Below, one piece after another: positions 49,682-60,219 of a DNA stretch of 64,000 nt. The notes below the pieces were generated by a model. That model was not told the origin of the DNA and did no database searches. It was given only the letters and a program-made list of their open reading frames with translations. Made by a program: the position numbers and the translations under genes. The first letter of the stretch is position 1. Every line of letters begins with the position of its first letter. The DNA comes from Agrobacterium tumefaciens (GTDB lineage: Bacteria; Pseudomonadota; Alphaproteobacteria; Rhizobiales; Rhizobiaceae). The stretch is from contig CP048471.1 of the NCBI GenBank assembly GCA_025559845.1, forward strand, positions 337,477 through 401,476. Direction: 5' to 3'.

Positions 49682-51876
49682 AATTCGACCGACCATCCGG
49701 CATCAACCCCATCGACCAGTTGCGCGTTGTTGGAAAGGCACATCCACGTATCGACGGTCTCCTCAAGGTCACGGGCAAGGCGACGTATGCCTTCGAATGG
49801 AGCGATGAGGAAAAACCGTGCGCATACGGGTATCCGGTCTGTTCATCGATAGCGAAAGGCACCATCGTGTCGATCGATACGTCGGCAGCTCGTGGTGCGG
49901 ACGGCGTTATCGCTGTGGTGACATCCCTGGATGTTGGCGAACTCGAAAAGGGTGAATACAACACGGCGAGCCTGTTCGGAGGAAACCGTATACAGCATTA
50001 CCACCAGGCAATTGCGTTGGTGGTGGCCTCTTCATTCGAGCAGGCAAGGGCTGCCGCCGGCCTCGTCAAGGTCGAGTACCATCAAACGGCTGGCGAATTT
50101 GATCTTCATCAGGCAAAAGAAGCGGCTGTAACACCAGATCCTTCTCAGGAACCCGAGACATCGACGGGGGATTTCCTGGCTGCTTATCGCGCTTCACCCG
50201 TCGTACTCGATGAGACGTACGTCACGCCTGACCAGTCACACGCAATGATGGAACCGCACGCCTCCATTGCTCAATGGGACGGTGATCGTCTGAAGCTTTG
50301 GACGTCAAGTCAGATGATCGACTGGTGGCGCTCGGATCTCGCCACAACCCTGGGGATCGATAAGGAGAATATCGACTTGATGTCCCCCTTCGTTGGTGGC
50401 GGGTTTGGCGGAAAGCTGTTCTTGCGGTCTGACGCCGTGCTGGCGGCTTTGGGCGCCAAAGCAAGTGGACAGCGGGTCAAGGTCGCCTTACCCCGTCCGA
50501 TCATCGCTAACAATACCACGCACCGTCCGGCGACTATCCAGCGAATCCGCATCGGTGCCGGTCACGACGGTAAGATCAATGCGATTGCGCATGAAAGCTG
50601 GTCCGGGGATCTTGAGGGCGGGAACCCTGAGACGGCAGTCAATCAGACGCGACTGCTTTATGCCGGCGATAACCGGATGACGGCCATGAAGCTTGCGACG
50701 CTTGATTTGCCGGAGGGAAATGCAATGCGAGCCCCGGGTGAAACCCCGGGCCTGATGGCTCTGGAGATTGCCATTGACGAGGTCGCGGACAAGCTGGACA
50801 TGGACCCGGTCGAATTCCGCATCATCAATGATACCCAGGTTGATCCGGAAAAGCCTGAACGCCCGTTTTCGCATCGAGATCTTATTGGATGTCTTCGCCG
50901 CGGCGCAGACCTCTTTGGGTGGAACGAAAGGGGAAAAACCGGTCAACGTCGGCACGGTGAGCAATTGATCGGAATGGGCGTCGCGGCAGCGTTTCGCAAC
51001 AACCTCGTCGTTCCCTCAGGTGCGCGCGTCAGGCTGAACAATAAGGGCGTTGTAACTGTCGAAACCGACATGACCGACATCGGCACAGGGAGTTACACGA
51101 TCATTGCCCAAACTGCAGCGGAAATGATGGGCACGGAGATCGACAAGGTCGTTGTGAAGCTCGGCGATTCCGGTTTTCCCGTCTCTGCAGGTTCTGGCGG
51201 GCAGTTCGGTGCAAATTCTGCCACTTCAGGCGTTTATGCGGCATGCGTGAAGTTACGGGAGACCGTTGCGCAAAAACTCGGCTTCAACGGTCCAGACGTC
51301 GTTTTCGAGAACGGAAAAGTCCGCTCGGGTAACAGATCTGTTTCACTTGAGGAGGCTGCAGGCGAAGAGGGCGTTGCGGTTGAGGATACAATTGAATGGG
51401 GCGATCTGACGAAGACCCATCAGCAATCGACATTTGGTGCGCATTTTGTCGAGGTCGGCGTCGATGTTGCAACCGGCGAAACGAGAATAAGGCGTATGCT
51501 GGCGGTCTGTGCCGCTGGACGAATACTCAATCCAATGACCGCTCGAAGTCAGGTGATTGGTGCGATGACGATGGGGGCTGGGGCAGCATTGAGCGAAGAG
51601 CTCGTGGTCGACAAACGCCTCGGCTTTTTCGTCAATCACGACCTGGCCGGGTACGAGATACCAGTCCATGCCGACATTCCCCATCAGGATGTTGTCTTCA
51701 TGGATGAGACCGATCCGATGTCTTCGCCAATGAAGGCAAAAGGAGTGGGCGAACTCGGTCTGTGCGGTGTGTCCGCAGCGATTGCAAATGCGATTTATAA
51801 CGCCACGGGCATCCGCGTCAGGGATTATCCGATCACCCTCGATAAGCTTGTCGGGAAACTTCCGAAGGTTGCGTGA
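49678..51876 (+). CDS. paoC: PaoC-type molybdenum subunit of the aldehyde oxidoreductase
   Basis: A 732-residue catalytic subunit: [24 protein letters not shown] at the N-terminus, the MPT-binding loops [22 protein letters not shown] and [25 protein letters not shown], and the catalytic Glu in [24 protein letters not shown]. PaoC uses a molybdopterin cytosine dinucleotide cofactor and oxidises aromatic and other aldehydes to acids. The presence of MocA- and XdhC-like genes downstream fits that cofactor. Confidence 0.94.
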   Translation: MKFDRPSGINPIDQLRVVGKAHPRIDGLLKVTGKATYAFEWSDEEKPCAYGYPVCSSIAKGTIVSIDTSAARGADGVIAVVTSLDVGELEKGEYNTASLFGGNRIQHYHQAIALVVASSFEQARAAAGLVKVEYHQTAGEFDLHQAKEAAVTPDPSQEPETSTGDFLAAYRASPVVLDETYVTPDQSHAMMEPHASIAQWDGDRLKLWTSSQMIDWWRSDLATTLGIDKENIDLMSPFVGGGFGGKLFLRSDAVLAALGAKASGQRVKVALPRPIIANNTTHRPATIQRIRIGAGHDGKINAIAHESWSGDLEGGNPETAVNQTRLLYAGDNRMTAMKLATLDLPEGNAMRAPGETPGLMALEIAIDEVADKLDMDPVEFRIINDTQVDPEKPERPFSHRDLIGCLRRGADLFGWNERGKTGQRRHGEQLIGMGVAAAFRNNLVVPSGARVRLNNKGVVTVETDMTDIGTGSYTIIAQTAAEMMGTEIDKVVVKLGDSGFPVSAGSGGQFGANSATSGVYAACVKLRETVAQKLGFNGPDVVFENGKVRSGNRSVSLEEAAGEEGVAVEDTIEWGDLTKTHQQSTFGAHFVEVGVDVATGETRIRRMLAVCAAGRILNPMTARSQVIGAMTMGAGAALSEELVVDKRLGFFVNHDLAGYEIPVHADIPHQDVVFMDETDPMSSPMKAKGVGELGLCGVSAAIANAIYNATGIRVRDYPITLDKLVGKLPKVA

Positions 51877-52850
51877 ACGCCCACTGTCGATCGCTGATAT
51901 CTGCGATCGGCACAAGGACAGAGAGGTTCCGAGTGGTTCATGTTTCTGAAAAACGTCCCGTTCGTGTCCACATGGCGGACGACCCGCTCGATCTGATCAG
52001 GTTTGCAATCGATGCTTATCGTGTAGGGCAGGTTGCATTGGCGACCCTTGTCGATATCCGCGGCGGAGCGGCACGCTCTCTCGGTTCGCATGTAGTTGTG
52101 GCCGAGGATGGGCGTTATTGCGGCTATGTGTCAGGAGGATGTGTAGAGGCAGCCGTTGCAGCCGAGGCCCTTCTGGCGATGGCGGAAGGCCGAGACCGGG
52201 TTGTAAAATTCGGAGAGGGGTCGCGCTACTTCGATATCCGGTTGCCCTGTGGCGGCGGAATTTCAGTTGCCATCCATTGTCTTCGTGATATCGGGCCGCT
52301 TGAGTACGTCGCTCGTTGTCTTTCAGACAGAAGGCCGGTCGGTTTGCAATTTTCCATGTGCAGACAAAGCCTCTCGATCACGGGGAAGGTTTCCCGCCCG
52401 AAATGGTCGAGTGAGGAATTCACCGTCTCCTATCGACCTAAAACACGGATCGTACTGTGCGGCCAGATGGGCGAAAAGGAGGCCGTTAAGCGTTTGGCGC
52501 TCGTGTCGGGATACGACGTCGTAGACGATTCCTCTACGCCGCAGGCGCTTGCGCTCCAAGCAGTAATAGACAGGCATACGGCAGTGGTATTGCTGCACCA
52601 CGATATTGATGCAGAAAGAGATATGCTGATGCAAGCTCTCAGGTCACCTGCATTCTACATAGGGGCTCTCGGCAGCAGTCGTACTCATCACAGACGCGTT
52701 AAAAAGCTCACAGAGGCTGGATATGGATTTGAGGACATCAACCGCATCAAAGCGCCGATCGGCCTCTTTGGCCCGACCCGCGACATCGCATCGCTTGCGA
52801 TTTCTGTCATAGCCGATGTTTCAGCCTCAAGGCTTGAGCAATTCGGTTGA
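51873..52850 (+). CDS. XdhC/PaoD-type molybdenum cofactor insertion factor
   Basis: A 325-residue protein of the XdhC/CoxI family: VALATLVDIRGGAARSLGSHVVVAEDGRYCGYVSGGCVEAAV at the N-terminus and a Rossmann-type C-terminal domain (AFYIGALGSSRTHHRRVKKL, APIGLFGPTRDIASLAISVIADV). Such proteins bind the cofactor, help its sulfuration and insert it into the large subunit. It begins with GTG, overlapping the paoC stop (GTGA). Confidence 0.9.
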   Translation: MNAHCRSLISAIGTRTERFRVVHVSEKRPVRVHMADDPLDLIRFAIDAYRVGQVALATLVDIRGGAARSLGSHVVVAEDGRYCGYVSGGCVEAAVAAEALLAMAEGRDRVVKFGEGSRYFDIRLPCGGGISVAIHCLRDIGPLEYVARCLSDRRPVGLQFSMCRQSLSITGKVSRPKWSSEEFTVSYRPKTRIVLCGQMGEKEAVKRLALVSGYDVVDDSSTPQALALQAVIDRHTAVVLLHHDIDAERDMLMQALRSPAFYIGALGSSRTHHRRVKKLTEAGYGFEDINRIKAPIGLFGPTRDIASLAISVIADVSASRLEQFG

Positions 52851-52867
52851 AAGCCGCGGGGGTGGAA

Positions 52868-53500
52868 ATGGATCCAGATGTAGCTATTGTGCTCCTCGCA
52901 GCCGGGAAATCCACGCGGATGGGGTCGACACGTCACAAGCTGCTTGAAAAGATTGACGGCATTCCGGTTATCAGATGGTCCGCCTCGAATGCGCTGGCCT
53001 GTCGAGCGAAAACTGTCTTTGTAGTGACAGGATGCCGACACCACGAGGTGGAGGAGGCGCTCCGCAACCTTGATGTGTTTGTCGTGCGCAATCATGCTTT
53101 TTCAGAGGGGATGGCGAGTTCCATCGTCGCCGGCGTTGACCAGGCGATGCGCGAAGAGCCGGACGGGATCATGATCATGCTGGCCGACATGCCAGCAATG
53201 ACGTCATCCCACCTGGATCGTCTTATTGGACGTTTCGCTGAACAGGGATGCCAGGCAATTATTCGAGCCACCTCCCAGGGCGCTCCAAAGAATCCGGTTA
53301 TTTTTCCCCGTCGTGATTTTTGTTCATTGCTCAAACTGCGTGGAGACAATGGTGCAAAGCTTTTCTTAGCAGAAAGCCGCCTGTCCGTGTTCGATGTGGA
53401 ACTCGGCGACATTGCGCTTCTCGATATCGATACTCCGGTCGAGTTCGATACGATGAGGGATCTTCTGACCGGAGCGTCGCCTCTTCAAGTTCCCGGCTAA
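52868..53500 (+). CDS. mocA: MocA-type molybdopterin cytidylyltransferase
   Basis: A 210-residue nucleotidyltransferase: VAIVLLAAGKSTRMGSTRHKLLEKIDGIPVI with the GKSTRMG loop, VVTGCRHHEVEEAL, MIMLADMPAMTSSHLDRLI and KNPVIFPRRDF. It would add CMP to molybdopterin to make the cofactor used by PaoC. The ATG at 52868 has GGGGGTGGAA before it; a TTG at 52847, overlapping the previous stop, is the alternative. Last large gene of the operon. Confidence 0.88.
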   Translation: MDPDVAIVLLAAGKSTRMGSTRHKLLEKIDGIPVIRWSASNALACRAKTVFVVTGCRHHEVEEALRNLDVFVVRNHAFSEGMASSIVAGVDQAMREEPDGIMIMLADMPAMTSSHLDRLIGRFAEQGCQAIIRATSQGAPKNPVIFPRRDFCSLLKLRGDNGAKLFLAESRLSVFDVELGDIALLDIDTPVEFDTMRDLLTGASPLQVPG

Positions 53501-53516
53501 CCTGGTGGGGGAAGCA

Positions 53517-53651
53517 ATGGGATCTGTCAATTTTGTCGACCTCGAAGAAATACCTAAAACCGTTCAGACCATGATCGAGATGCGCGTACGCAATGCCGTC
53601 CACTCGGTTTCTGTTTTGCAGGAAAAGCCGTACCCCGTATATGAGGATTGA
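53517..53651 (+). CDS. Small protein at the end of the pao operon
   Basis: A 44-codon frame starting ATG at 53517, with GGTGGGGGAAGCA before it, 16 bases after mocA. The product begins MGSVNFVDLEEIPKTVQTMI and ends QEKPYPVYED. Codon use looks coding and the ribosome binding site is good, but I know no family. It could be a short operon member or the start of a decayed gene. Confidence 0.45.
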   Translation: MGSVNFVDLEEIPKTVQTMIEMRVRNAVHSVSVLQEKPYPVYED

Positions 53652-54094
53652 AAAGCCGTGAAGCCTTGCTTCGCCGTTAGTGGCAGCTCGATGCATTCTT
53701 GAAAATCACTCTAGGTGTTCAACTTATTTGGGAAGTTTCATTCCAATTCAAGAAGAAAGCGAAGTTCTCAGCTCGCAAGGGTATTGTGAAGCCCACATTG
53801 GAGGTCTTGGTGCGTGAAACGCCCGCGGAACTGAAGCGCAGGTTTGTGGGTTGGCACTCATCGACATCTAGCATCAACAACAAATTGGTCCCTAGGGTTC
53901 TGGCCATGGTGTGAGGCACACTCGTCTCACGTCTCTCCACTGCTGGCATAACTAGATCTCACACAAAAATATTTGATGATGGTCTTCATCGAGTTGGGAA
54001 GCTAGGGCCCTGATTCGATTTGCACTTCCACACGTGAGGCTCGAGCCTGCCGTGGAAAGGAAAAACTCCCCCGCTTGACTCTAGATCGCAACAG
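53652..54094. other. Intergenic stretch without a recognisable gene
   Basis: Nothing convincing over about 440 bases. Frames of 71-76 codons exist on both strands, one starting TTG at 53699, but they lack ribosome binding sites and family resemblance. Confidence 0.4.
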
Positions 54095-54109
54095 GAACAA
54101 AAGAAGAAC
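54095..54109 (+). promoter_or_regulatory. LexA (SOS) box before imuA
   Basis: GAAC-AAAAGAA-GAAC, matching the alphaproteobacterial LexA consensus GTTC-N7-GTTC read on the other strand. It lies about 60 bases before the imuA start, where SOS control of imuA-imuB-dnaE2 is established in related bacteria. Confidence 0.75.
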
Positions 54110-54169
54110 ATTAGCATTTATGGACATTACGTCCACCCCTCAACGTGTGCCGAAGGAGGACCGCGAACG

Positions 54170-54928
54170 ATGTTGCATGCGCGTACCTCAAGACTGATCG
54201 ACGATCTCAGGGAGCGGATCGCCCACCTCGAAGGCGCTGCTGCGCGCAAGGCTACAACATTGCCGTTCGGCGTACGCCAGATCGATGAGCACCTTCCGGG
54301 TGGCGGGATTGCCTTTGGCGCTCTTCATGAGTTTGCAGGCGGTGGAGCAGGGACTGTCGACGGCGCTGCGGCTGCGTTGTTTGCCGCCGGTATTGCAGCC
54401 CGATCGAAGGGAAAGGTCCTCTGGTGTCTCACCCGTCCCGATCTCTTTGCTCCAGCCATTTCGCAGGCGGGGCTCCACCCCGACCGCGTAATCTATTGCG
54501 AGGGTGACAAGGATGAGGACGTGCTGGCTTCGATGGAGGAAGGGCTTTCCTTCGGTGGCTTTGGAGCGGTCGTTGGAGAACTCGTCCGTCTCCCAATGAC
54601 CGCATCCCGCCGTCTGCATCTTGCGGCCGAGCGGACAGGCAGCATGGGCCTCGTCGTTCGACGGTGGCGACGGCAGAACGAGGCGTCTGACTACGGCAGT
54701 CCGACAGCCTCGACAACCAGATGGCGCGTCAGCGTGTTGCCATCGGAAAGCTTGCCGGTCGCAGGCGTTGGAAGGGCGCGATGGCTGGCGGAATTGCTGA
54801 GAGTGAAAGCAGGCGAGTGTGCTGAGTTTGAAATAGGAGCCTGTGATGCCAAGGGTCGTATCTGTTTACTTCCCGTTTTTGCCGACCGACCGGATACGCC
54901 GGCATGGCGAGGGAGCCGTGCCGGCTGA
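54170..54928 (+). CDS. imuA: ImuA, RecA-like SOS mutagenesis protein
   Basis: A 252-residue RecA/SulA-like protein: TTLPFGVRQIDEHLPGGGIAFGALHEFAGGGAGTVDGAA, LWCLTRPDLFAPAISQAGLHPDRVIYCEG, MGLVVRRWRR and a C-terminal tail rich in Cys and Arg. The P-loop is degenerate (GGGAGTVDG). ImuA acts with ImuB and DnaE2 in error-prone bypass after DNA damage. GAAGGAGGACCGCGAACG precedes the ATG. It overlaps imuB by about 80 bases. Confidence 0.92.
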   Translation: MLHARTSRLIDDLRERIAHLEGAAARKATTLPFGVRQIDEHLPGGGIAFGALHEFAGGGAGTVDGAAAALFAAGIAARSKGKVLWCLTRPDLFAPAISQAGLHPDRVIYCEGDKDEDVLASMEEGLSFGGFGAVVGELVRLPMTASRRLHLAAERTGSMGLVVRRWRRQNEASDYGSPTASTTRWRVSVLPSESLPVAGVGRARWLAELLRVKAGECAEFEIGACDAKGRICLLPVFADRPDTPAWRGSRAG

Positions 54929-56360
54929 CAAACCCCTTGTGGTGATCTCGAGGTCCGGTTCAAAGCGTTGGGTGTCGGCAGCGGACGCCGCCGCACGCAA
55001 GGTTGGTCTGCATATCGGCATGGCGGCGAGCAAGGCGCAGGCGGTCATTTCTGATCTTGCCATGCTGGATGCTGACCCCGTTGCGGATGCCGCAGCCCTG
55101 GAACGATTGGCACTCTGGGCGCTCAGACAATACAGCCCCGTTGTCGCAATAGATGGTGCCGACGGGATCGTCATGGATACCGAAGGTGCTGACCATCTGC
55201 GTGGAGGCGAGGAGGTGATGATATCAGGGCTGGTCAATGTGCTGCGCAGCCGCGGCCTGACGGCGCGTGCCGCAGTGACAGATAGCTGGGGAGCATCGCA
55301 TGCAATAACGCGACTGACATCTGCGGAGACAACAGTTGTGCCGGTTGGTGACATACAGAAAACCGTCGTCGGTCTTCCCATCCACTGTCTGCGCCTGCCC
55401 TCGGATACGGTTCAGGGACTTCGCATTCTGGGTGTCGAGACAGTCGGGGAACTGTCGGCCATGCCAAGAGCACCGCTGACGCTGCGATTTGGTCCGGAGC
55501 CAAGACGACGTCTGGACCAACTTTTCGGTCGTCTTGCCGAGCCGATCGAGCCAATTCGGACGCCGGAACTTGTCGAGGTCTTTCGCAATTTCCAGGAACC
55601 CATAGGCGCTGCTGAAACCATCGAGAAATACGTTCGTCGTCTCGTGTCGCAATTGACCCTTGAACTGGAAAAGCGTGGCCTCGGTGTGCGTCGATCAGAC
55701 CTCATAATCCACCGCGTCGACAACACACGCCAATGTCTGCGTGCAGGGCTTGCCAAACCGGTGCGCGATCCATCACGGCTGTCCAAGCTTTTGTGCGATC
55801 GCATCGAAAAGATCGATCCCGGCTTCGGCATCGAGAAGCTGGTGCTGGTGGCGATCATGACCGAGCCTTTGGAGGAGAAGCAGGCGGCCTCAACGCTGAT
55901 CGAGGAAGAGGTGGTCGACATCACACCGATCGTCGATATTCTCGGCAATCGCGGCCAACGCCTCTATCGGATGACACCCGTAGCCTCTGATGTCCCCGAG
56001 AGATCGGTGGTTCGTATCGCTCCTGCTGCTTTGGAAACTGGAGCCGATTGGGCATCCAGATGGCCAAGACCATCGCGATTGTTTGCTTATCCTGAGCGCA
56101 TTGACGTTGTTGCACTGTTGCCCGACCAGCCGCCGGCTGTGTTCACCTGGCGGGGCAAGCGCCGCCGCGTGAAGCGTGCCGATGGACCAGAGCGGATATT
56201 CGGGGAGTGGTGGCAGCGTCCACGGGAAATGCAGGCGGTGCGGGATTACTTCGTTGTCGAAGATGATCTTGGCGAGCGTTACTGGGTCTACCGCACCGGC
56301 GACGGCGTTCACACCGAGACCGGTTCCCACGAGTGGTTCCTTCATGGAGTGTTCGGATGA
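54846..56360 (+). CDS. imuB: ImuB, Y-family-like mutasome adaptor
   Basis: A 504-residue Y-family polymerase relative: [20 protein letters not shown] at the N-terminus, [24 protein letters not shown], an [25 protein letters not shown] helix-hairpin-helix-like part and [14 protein letters not shown], the conserved region holding the beta-clamp motif. The catalytic acidic residues of Y-family polymerases are absent, as usual for ImuB, which acts as the hub linking clamp, ImuA and DnaE2. ATG at 54846 (GTG at 54843 in frame) with GGAG before it; its stop overlaps the dnaE2 start. Confidence 0.93.
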   Translation: MPRVVSVYFPFLPTDRIRRHGEGAVPADKPLVVISRSGSKRWVSAADAAARKVGLHIGMAASKAQAVISDLAMLDADPVADAAALERLALWALRQYSPVVAIDGADGIVMDTEGADHLRGGEEVMISGLVNVLRSRGLTARAAVTDSWGASHAITRLTSAETTVVPVGDIQKTVVGLPIHCLRLPSDTVQGLRILGVETVGELSAMPRAPLTLRFGPEPRRRLDQLFGRLAEPIEPIRTPELVEVFRNFQEPIGAAETIEKYVRRLVSQLTLELEKRGLGVRRSDLIIHRVDNTRQCLRAGLAKPVRDPSRLSKLLCDRIEKIDPGFGIEKLVLVAIMTEPLEEKQAASTLIEEEVVDITPIVDILGNRGQRLYRMTPVASDVPERSVVRIAPAALETGADWASRWPRPSRLFAYPERIDVVALLPDQPPAVFTWRGKRRRVKRADGPERIFGEWWQRPREMQAVRDYFVVEDDLGERYWVYRTGDGVHTETGSHEWFLHGVFG

Positions 56361-59300
56361 ACTACGCCGAGCTTCAGGTCACGACGCATTTTTCGTTTCT
56401 GCGCGGTGCATCAAGTGCCGACGAGCTGTTTGCGCGAGCGGCAGAGCTTGGGATCGACGCTCTTGGTGTTGTTGACCGCAATTCCCTTGCTGGCATCGTT
56501 CGTGCCTGGGAGGCCGCAAAGACGACGGGGGTCAGGCTGGTCGTTGGTTGCCGGCTCGACCTTGCCGATGGCATGTCGGTCCTTGTCTATCCGACCGATC
56601 GTCCAGCCTATTCGCGCCTCACCCGTCTGCTATCCCTCGGCAAAAGCCGGGGAGGCAAGGCAAAGTGCATCCTCGATCTCACCGATCTTGAAGCCTATGG
56701 CGAAGGGTTGATTGCAATCCTCATTCCTGACGAGGCGGATGATGGTTATGTCAGCCAGTTGCGCCAGGTGTCGAAAATCTTCGGCGACCGGGCCTATGTA
56801 AGCCTTTGTCTGCGCCGCAGACCCAATGACAGGCTTCGTCTCCACCAGCTTTCGAATATGGCGTTCCGGCACAAGGTGAAGACGGTCGTGACGAACGATG
56901 TCCTGTTCCACGATCCCTCCCGTCGCCAGCTTCAGGATGTTGTCACCTGCATTCGAAACACAACAACGATCGACAATGTCGGCTTCGACCGCGAGCGGCA
57001 CGCGGACCGGTTCATCAAACCGCCCGAGGAGATGCAGCGGTTGTTTTCAGAGTATCCGGAAGCACTGGCCCGCACACGGGAGATCGTCGATCGCTGCCGT
57101 TTCGATATGAGTGAGCTTCAATATCAGTACCCAGAAGAAGCCATGGTGCCGGGTCTCGATGCGCAGCAGTCATTGACCAAATTCACCTGGGAAGGAGCGG
57201 CGGATCGCTATCCGGAGGGTATCCCCGACAAGGTTCGCAAGGCCATCCTGCATGAGCTCGATCTGATCCGCATCATGAAATACGCACCGTATTTCCTGAC
57301 AGTCTTTTCGATCGTGCGGTTTGCTCGATCAAACAACATTCTTTGTCAGGGGCGTGGATCGGCGGCAAACAGTGCCGTCTGTTATTGCCTTGGCATCACG
57401 TCGATCAATCCCGAAACATCGGACCTTCTGTTCGAACGCTTTGTCTCGATGGAGCGCGACGAGCCGCCCGATATTGACGTGGATTTCGAGCACAATCGCC
57501 GCGAAGAAGTGATCCAGTGGATTTACTCCACCTATGGCCGTAGCCGGTCTGCACTCTGCTCTACCGTGACCCGCTACAGGGCAAAGGGGGCGCTGCGCGA
57601 TGTCGGCAAGGCGCTTGGTCTTCCCGAGGACCTGATCGGCCAGCTCTCGTCCGGCATATGGGGGTGGTCAAAGGACGGTGTGGGAGAAAAGCAGCTCAAG
57701 GAAAACAACATGAACACCTCAGACTACCGTCTGCGGCTTGCGTTGGAGCTGGCAGGTCAACTCATGGGCGCACCCCGCCACCTTGGTCAGCATCCGGGAG
57801 GCTTTGTGCTAACGCAGGACAGGCTGGACGACCTCGTGCCGATCGAGCCTGCCGCCATGGACGATCGGCAGGTGGTCGAATGGGACAAGGACGACATCGA
57901 AGCCCTGAAGTTCATGAAGGTCGATGTGCTTGCGCTCGGGATGCTGTCGTGCATGGCGCGGTCGTTTGAACTCCTTTGCGAATACAAAGCGCTACCCATG
58001 GGGCTCGCTGATATTCCCCAGGAGGATAGCCGAACCTATGCGATGATCAGAAAAGCCGACACACTGGGCACATTCCAGATCGAGAGCCGTGCGCAGATGG
58101 CGATGTTGCCCCGCTTGAAGCCCAGAACATTTTATGACCTTGTCGTTCAGGTGGCGATCGTCAGACCTGGCCCGATCCAGGGCGACATGGTGCATCCTTA
58201 CCTGAGGCGGCGCGAGGGCAAGGAAAAGGTCGAATATCCGACGCCTGAACTTGAGGCCGTGCTTGGCAAGACCCTTGGCGTCCCTCTCTTTCAGGAAAGC
58301 GCCATGAAGGTGGCGATGACCTGCGCCGGCTTTACCGCTGGCGAAGCGGATCAGTTGAGACGGGCGATGGCGACATTCAAGTTTACCGGCGGTGTCAGCA
58401 AGTTCAGGGACAAGCTCGTGGATGGCATGGTCGCCAACGGCTATACACGAGAGTTCGCGGAAAAGACCTTTACCCAGCTTGAAGGCTTCGGCAGCTATGG
58501 TTTTCCTGAATCCCATGCGGCTTCGTTTGCACTCATTGCCTATGCTTCGTCCTGGATCAAATGCCACCATCCCGATGTCTTTTGTACTGCGCTGATCAAC
58601 AGCCAGCCGATGGGATTTTACAGCGTTGCCCAGATTGTCACTGATGCCCGCCAGCACGGTGTCGAAGTCCGGCCTGTCTGCGTCAATGCTTCCAGATGGG
58701 ACTGCACCATGGAGCCAATCCCGGGAACAGACCGCTTTGCCGTCCGGCTCGGCATGCGGGTCGTCAAAGGTCTGGCGGAAAACGATGCAGCCAGGATCAT
58801 TCTCACACGTGCAGACGACCGCTTCGCATCCGTTGATGACATGTGGCGGCGGTCCGGGGTTCCAACGGCATCACTGGTGAAGCTCGCGGAAGCCGATGCT
58901 TTCCTGCCCTCGCTCAGACTGGAACGGCGGCAAGCGCTCTGGGATATCAAGGCGCTACGGGATGAACCGCTTGAATTGTGGGCAGCGGCAGCCAAACGGG
59001 AAGAAAGGATGGTTTGCGAGGTGAAGGAGGCGGAGGTCACGCTGAAATCGATGACCGAGGGAAGGGAGGTTGTCGAAGACTATTCTCACACCGGACTGAC
59101 ATTGAGGGCGCACCCGATGTCGTTTCTGCGCAAGGACCTGGAAGCCAGGCGGATTGTCACCTGTGCCGAGGCCATGGGTGAGCGCGATGGCAGATGGCTG
59201 TGGACCGCAGGCCTAGTTCTCGTTCGACAGCGTCCCGGCTCGGCAAAAGGCGTCATGTTCCTGACGCTCGAGGATGAGACGGGAATTGTCAACGCAGTCG

Positions 59301-59617
59301 TCTGGCCGATGCTCTTCGAACGGCAGAGACGTGTCCTGATGACCGCATCGTTGATGGGCATCCACGGGAAAATCCAGCGGGAAGGCGAGGTCGTGCATCT
59401 CGTTGCCCAGCGGCTGTTCGACTTTTCCGAAGAGCTGTCGAAGCTTGGAGAGCGTAATGGCGAGTTTCGGCTGCCGCATGGCCGGGGAGACCAGGTCAAG
59501 CATGGTGGTGGCCCTGATCCCCGGGACAATCCGAAGCCCGCCGTGCAGGCGCGGGATATCTATATCCCTGATCTGCACATAGACAGGTTAAAGGTGAAAT
59601 CGCGGAACTTTCACTAG
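56357..59617 (+). CDS. dnaE2: DnaE2 error-prone DNA polymerase
   Basis: A 1086-residue C-family polymerase, normal length for DnaE2. The N-terminal PHP domain ([31 protein letters not shown]) leads to the palm with [19 protein letters not shown] and [26 protein letters not shown] (catalytic Asp pair) and the finger part [21 protein letters not shown]. Then come [27 protein letters not shown] and the C-terminal OB fold ([31 protein letters not shown]). The start overlaps imuB (ATGA). It carries out damage-induced mutagenic synthesis. Confidence 0.95.
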   Translation: MNYAELQVTTHFSFLRGASSADELFARAAELGIDALGVVDRNSLAGIVRAWEAAKTTGVRLVVGCRLDLADGMSVLVYPTDRPAYSRLTRLLSLGKSRGGKAKCILDLTDLEAYGEGLIAILIPDEADDGYVSQLRQVSKIFGDRAYVSLCLRRRPNDRLRLHQLSNMAFRHKVKTVVTNDVLFHDPSRRQLQDVVTCIRNTTTIDNVGFDRERHADRFIKPPEEMQRLFSEYPEALARTREIVDRCRFDMSELQYQYPEEAMVPGLDAQQSLTKFTWEGAADRYPEGIPDKVRKAILHELDLIRIMKYAPYFLTVFSIVRFARSNNILCQGRGSAANSAVCYCLGITSINPETSDLLFERFVSMERDEPPDIDVDFEHNRREEVIQWIYSTYGRSRSALCSTVTRYRAKGALRDVGKALGLPEDLIGQLSSGIWGWSKDGVGEKQLKENNMNTSDYRLRLALELAGQLMGAPRHLGQHPGGFVLTQDRLDDLVPIEPAAMDDRQVVEWDKDDIEALKFMKVDVLALGMLSCMARSFELLCEYKALPMGLADIPQEDSRTYAMIRKADTLGTFQIESRAQMAMLPRLKPRTFYDLVVQVAIVRPGPIQGDMVHPYLRRREGKEKVEYPTPELEAVLGKTLGVPLFQESAMKVAMTCAGFTAGEADQLRRAMATFKFTGGVSKFRDKLVDGMVANGYTREFAEKTFTQLEGFGSYGFPESHAASFALIAYASSWIKCHHPDVFCTALINSQPMGFYSVAQIVTDARQHGVEVRPVCVNASRWDCTMEPIPGTDRFAVRLGMRVVKGLAENDAARIILTRADDRFASVDDMWRRSGVPTASLVKLAEADAFLPSLRLERRQALWDIKALRDEPLELWAAAAKREERMVCEVKEAEVTLKSMTEGREVVEDYSHTGLTLRAHPMSFLRKDLEARRIVTCAEAMGERDGRWLWTAGLVLVRQRPGSAKGVMFLTLEDETGIVNAVVWPMLFERQRRVLMTASLMGIHGKIQREGEVVHLVAQRLFDFSEELSKLGERNGEFRLPHGRGDQVKHGGGPDPRDNPKPAVQARDIYIPDLHIDRLKVKSRNFH

Positions 59618-59655
59618 GACTGGCCGATGAAGAAGGTGCAGGACTTATGAGTTGA

Positions 59656-59907
59656 ATGTCGCAGTTCATCAAGGAACTGGTTCGCGACGCGAACGAAATG
59701 GACAGGCTCGGCCCCTTTGAAAAAAGACGCATGCTTGAACGCGCGATAAACATTATTCGCGATTTTCTTGAGCAGATTGGCGCGTCGCAATCGACGTTTA
59801 AGCGGGATGTGAGCAGGGCGTTCCTTGAAGCTGCAGGTGCAATTCGTGCGCTGAAAATCCTCATGGATAGTACCCCACAACACCACGACGAAGGCCAGGA
59901 CGTGTGA
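59656..59907 (+). CDS. Small helical protein behind dnaE2
   Basis: An 83-residue, strongly helical, charged protein (FIKELVRDANEMDRLGPFEKRRMLERAINIIRDFLEQIG, FKRDVSRAFLEAAGAIRALKIL). It lies 38 bases after dnaE2 on the same strand, before the operon terminator, so it may share SOS control. I do not recognise a family; no ribosome binding site better than GAGTTGA is seen. Confidence 0.55.
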   Translation: MSQFIKELVRDANEMDRLGPFEKRRMLERAINIIRDFLEQIGASQSTFKRDVSRAFLEAAGAIRALKILMDSTPQHHDEGQDV

Positions 59908-60015
59908 TGCGCGCTTTGATGAGATGCTAGGACGGCAAGGGGTTCGGCACAGGGTGGGTCCACCGTTGCAGGATAGCACACTGAAAGCTGTTCGTGACGC
60001 ATGAGGGGAACCAAA

Positions 60016-60038
60016 TCTCTGTATCGGCGTTACAGAGA
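60016..60038. repeat. Perfect hairpin between convergent operons
   Basis: TCTCTGTA and TACAGAGA (8 bp) around a seven-base loop. No T-run follows. It lies in the 312-base convergent gap, 43 bases before the terminator at 60081. Confidence 0.5.
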
Positions 60039-60080
60039 CAGCCAGGCATCCCCGTCCCTCAGCAACGCCTGGCACCCTCT

Positions 60081-60125
60081 AAAAGTGGCGCGTCCTTCTC
60101 CATAAGGCGTGCCACTTTCGTTTTG
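60081..60125 (+). terminator. Bidirectional terminator between the imu operon and the MepK-like gene
   Basis: AAAGTGGC (60082-60089) and GCCACTTT (60111-60118) with extra pairing inside (CCTT/AAGG) make a long stem. On the plus strand CGTTTTG follows, and on the minus strand TTTTAG follows. It sits between convergent units, so it can end both. Confidence 0.65.
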
Positions 60126-60219
60126 TTCATCTGACTGGCGGCTTTCGACTAACAGCAGATGACGGGATCAGCTCATGCACGAGGTTGGTGACCATTGCGA
60201 GTGGCCAACAGTAGCAGTT

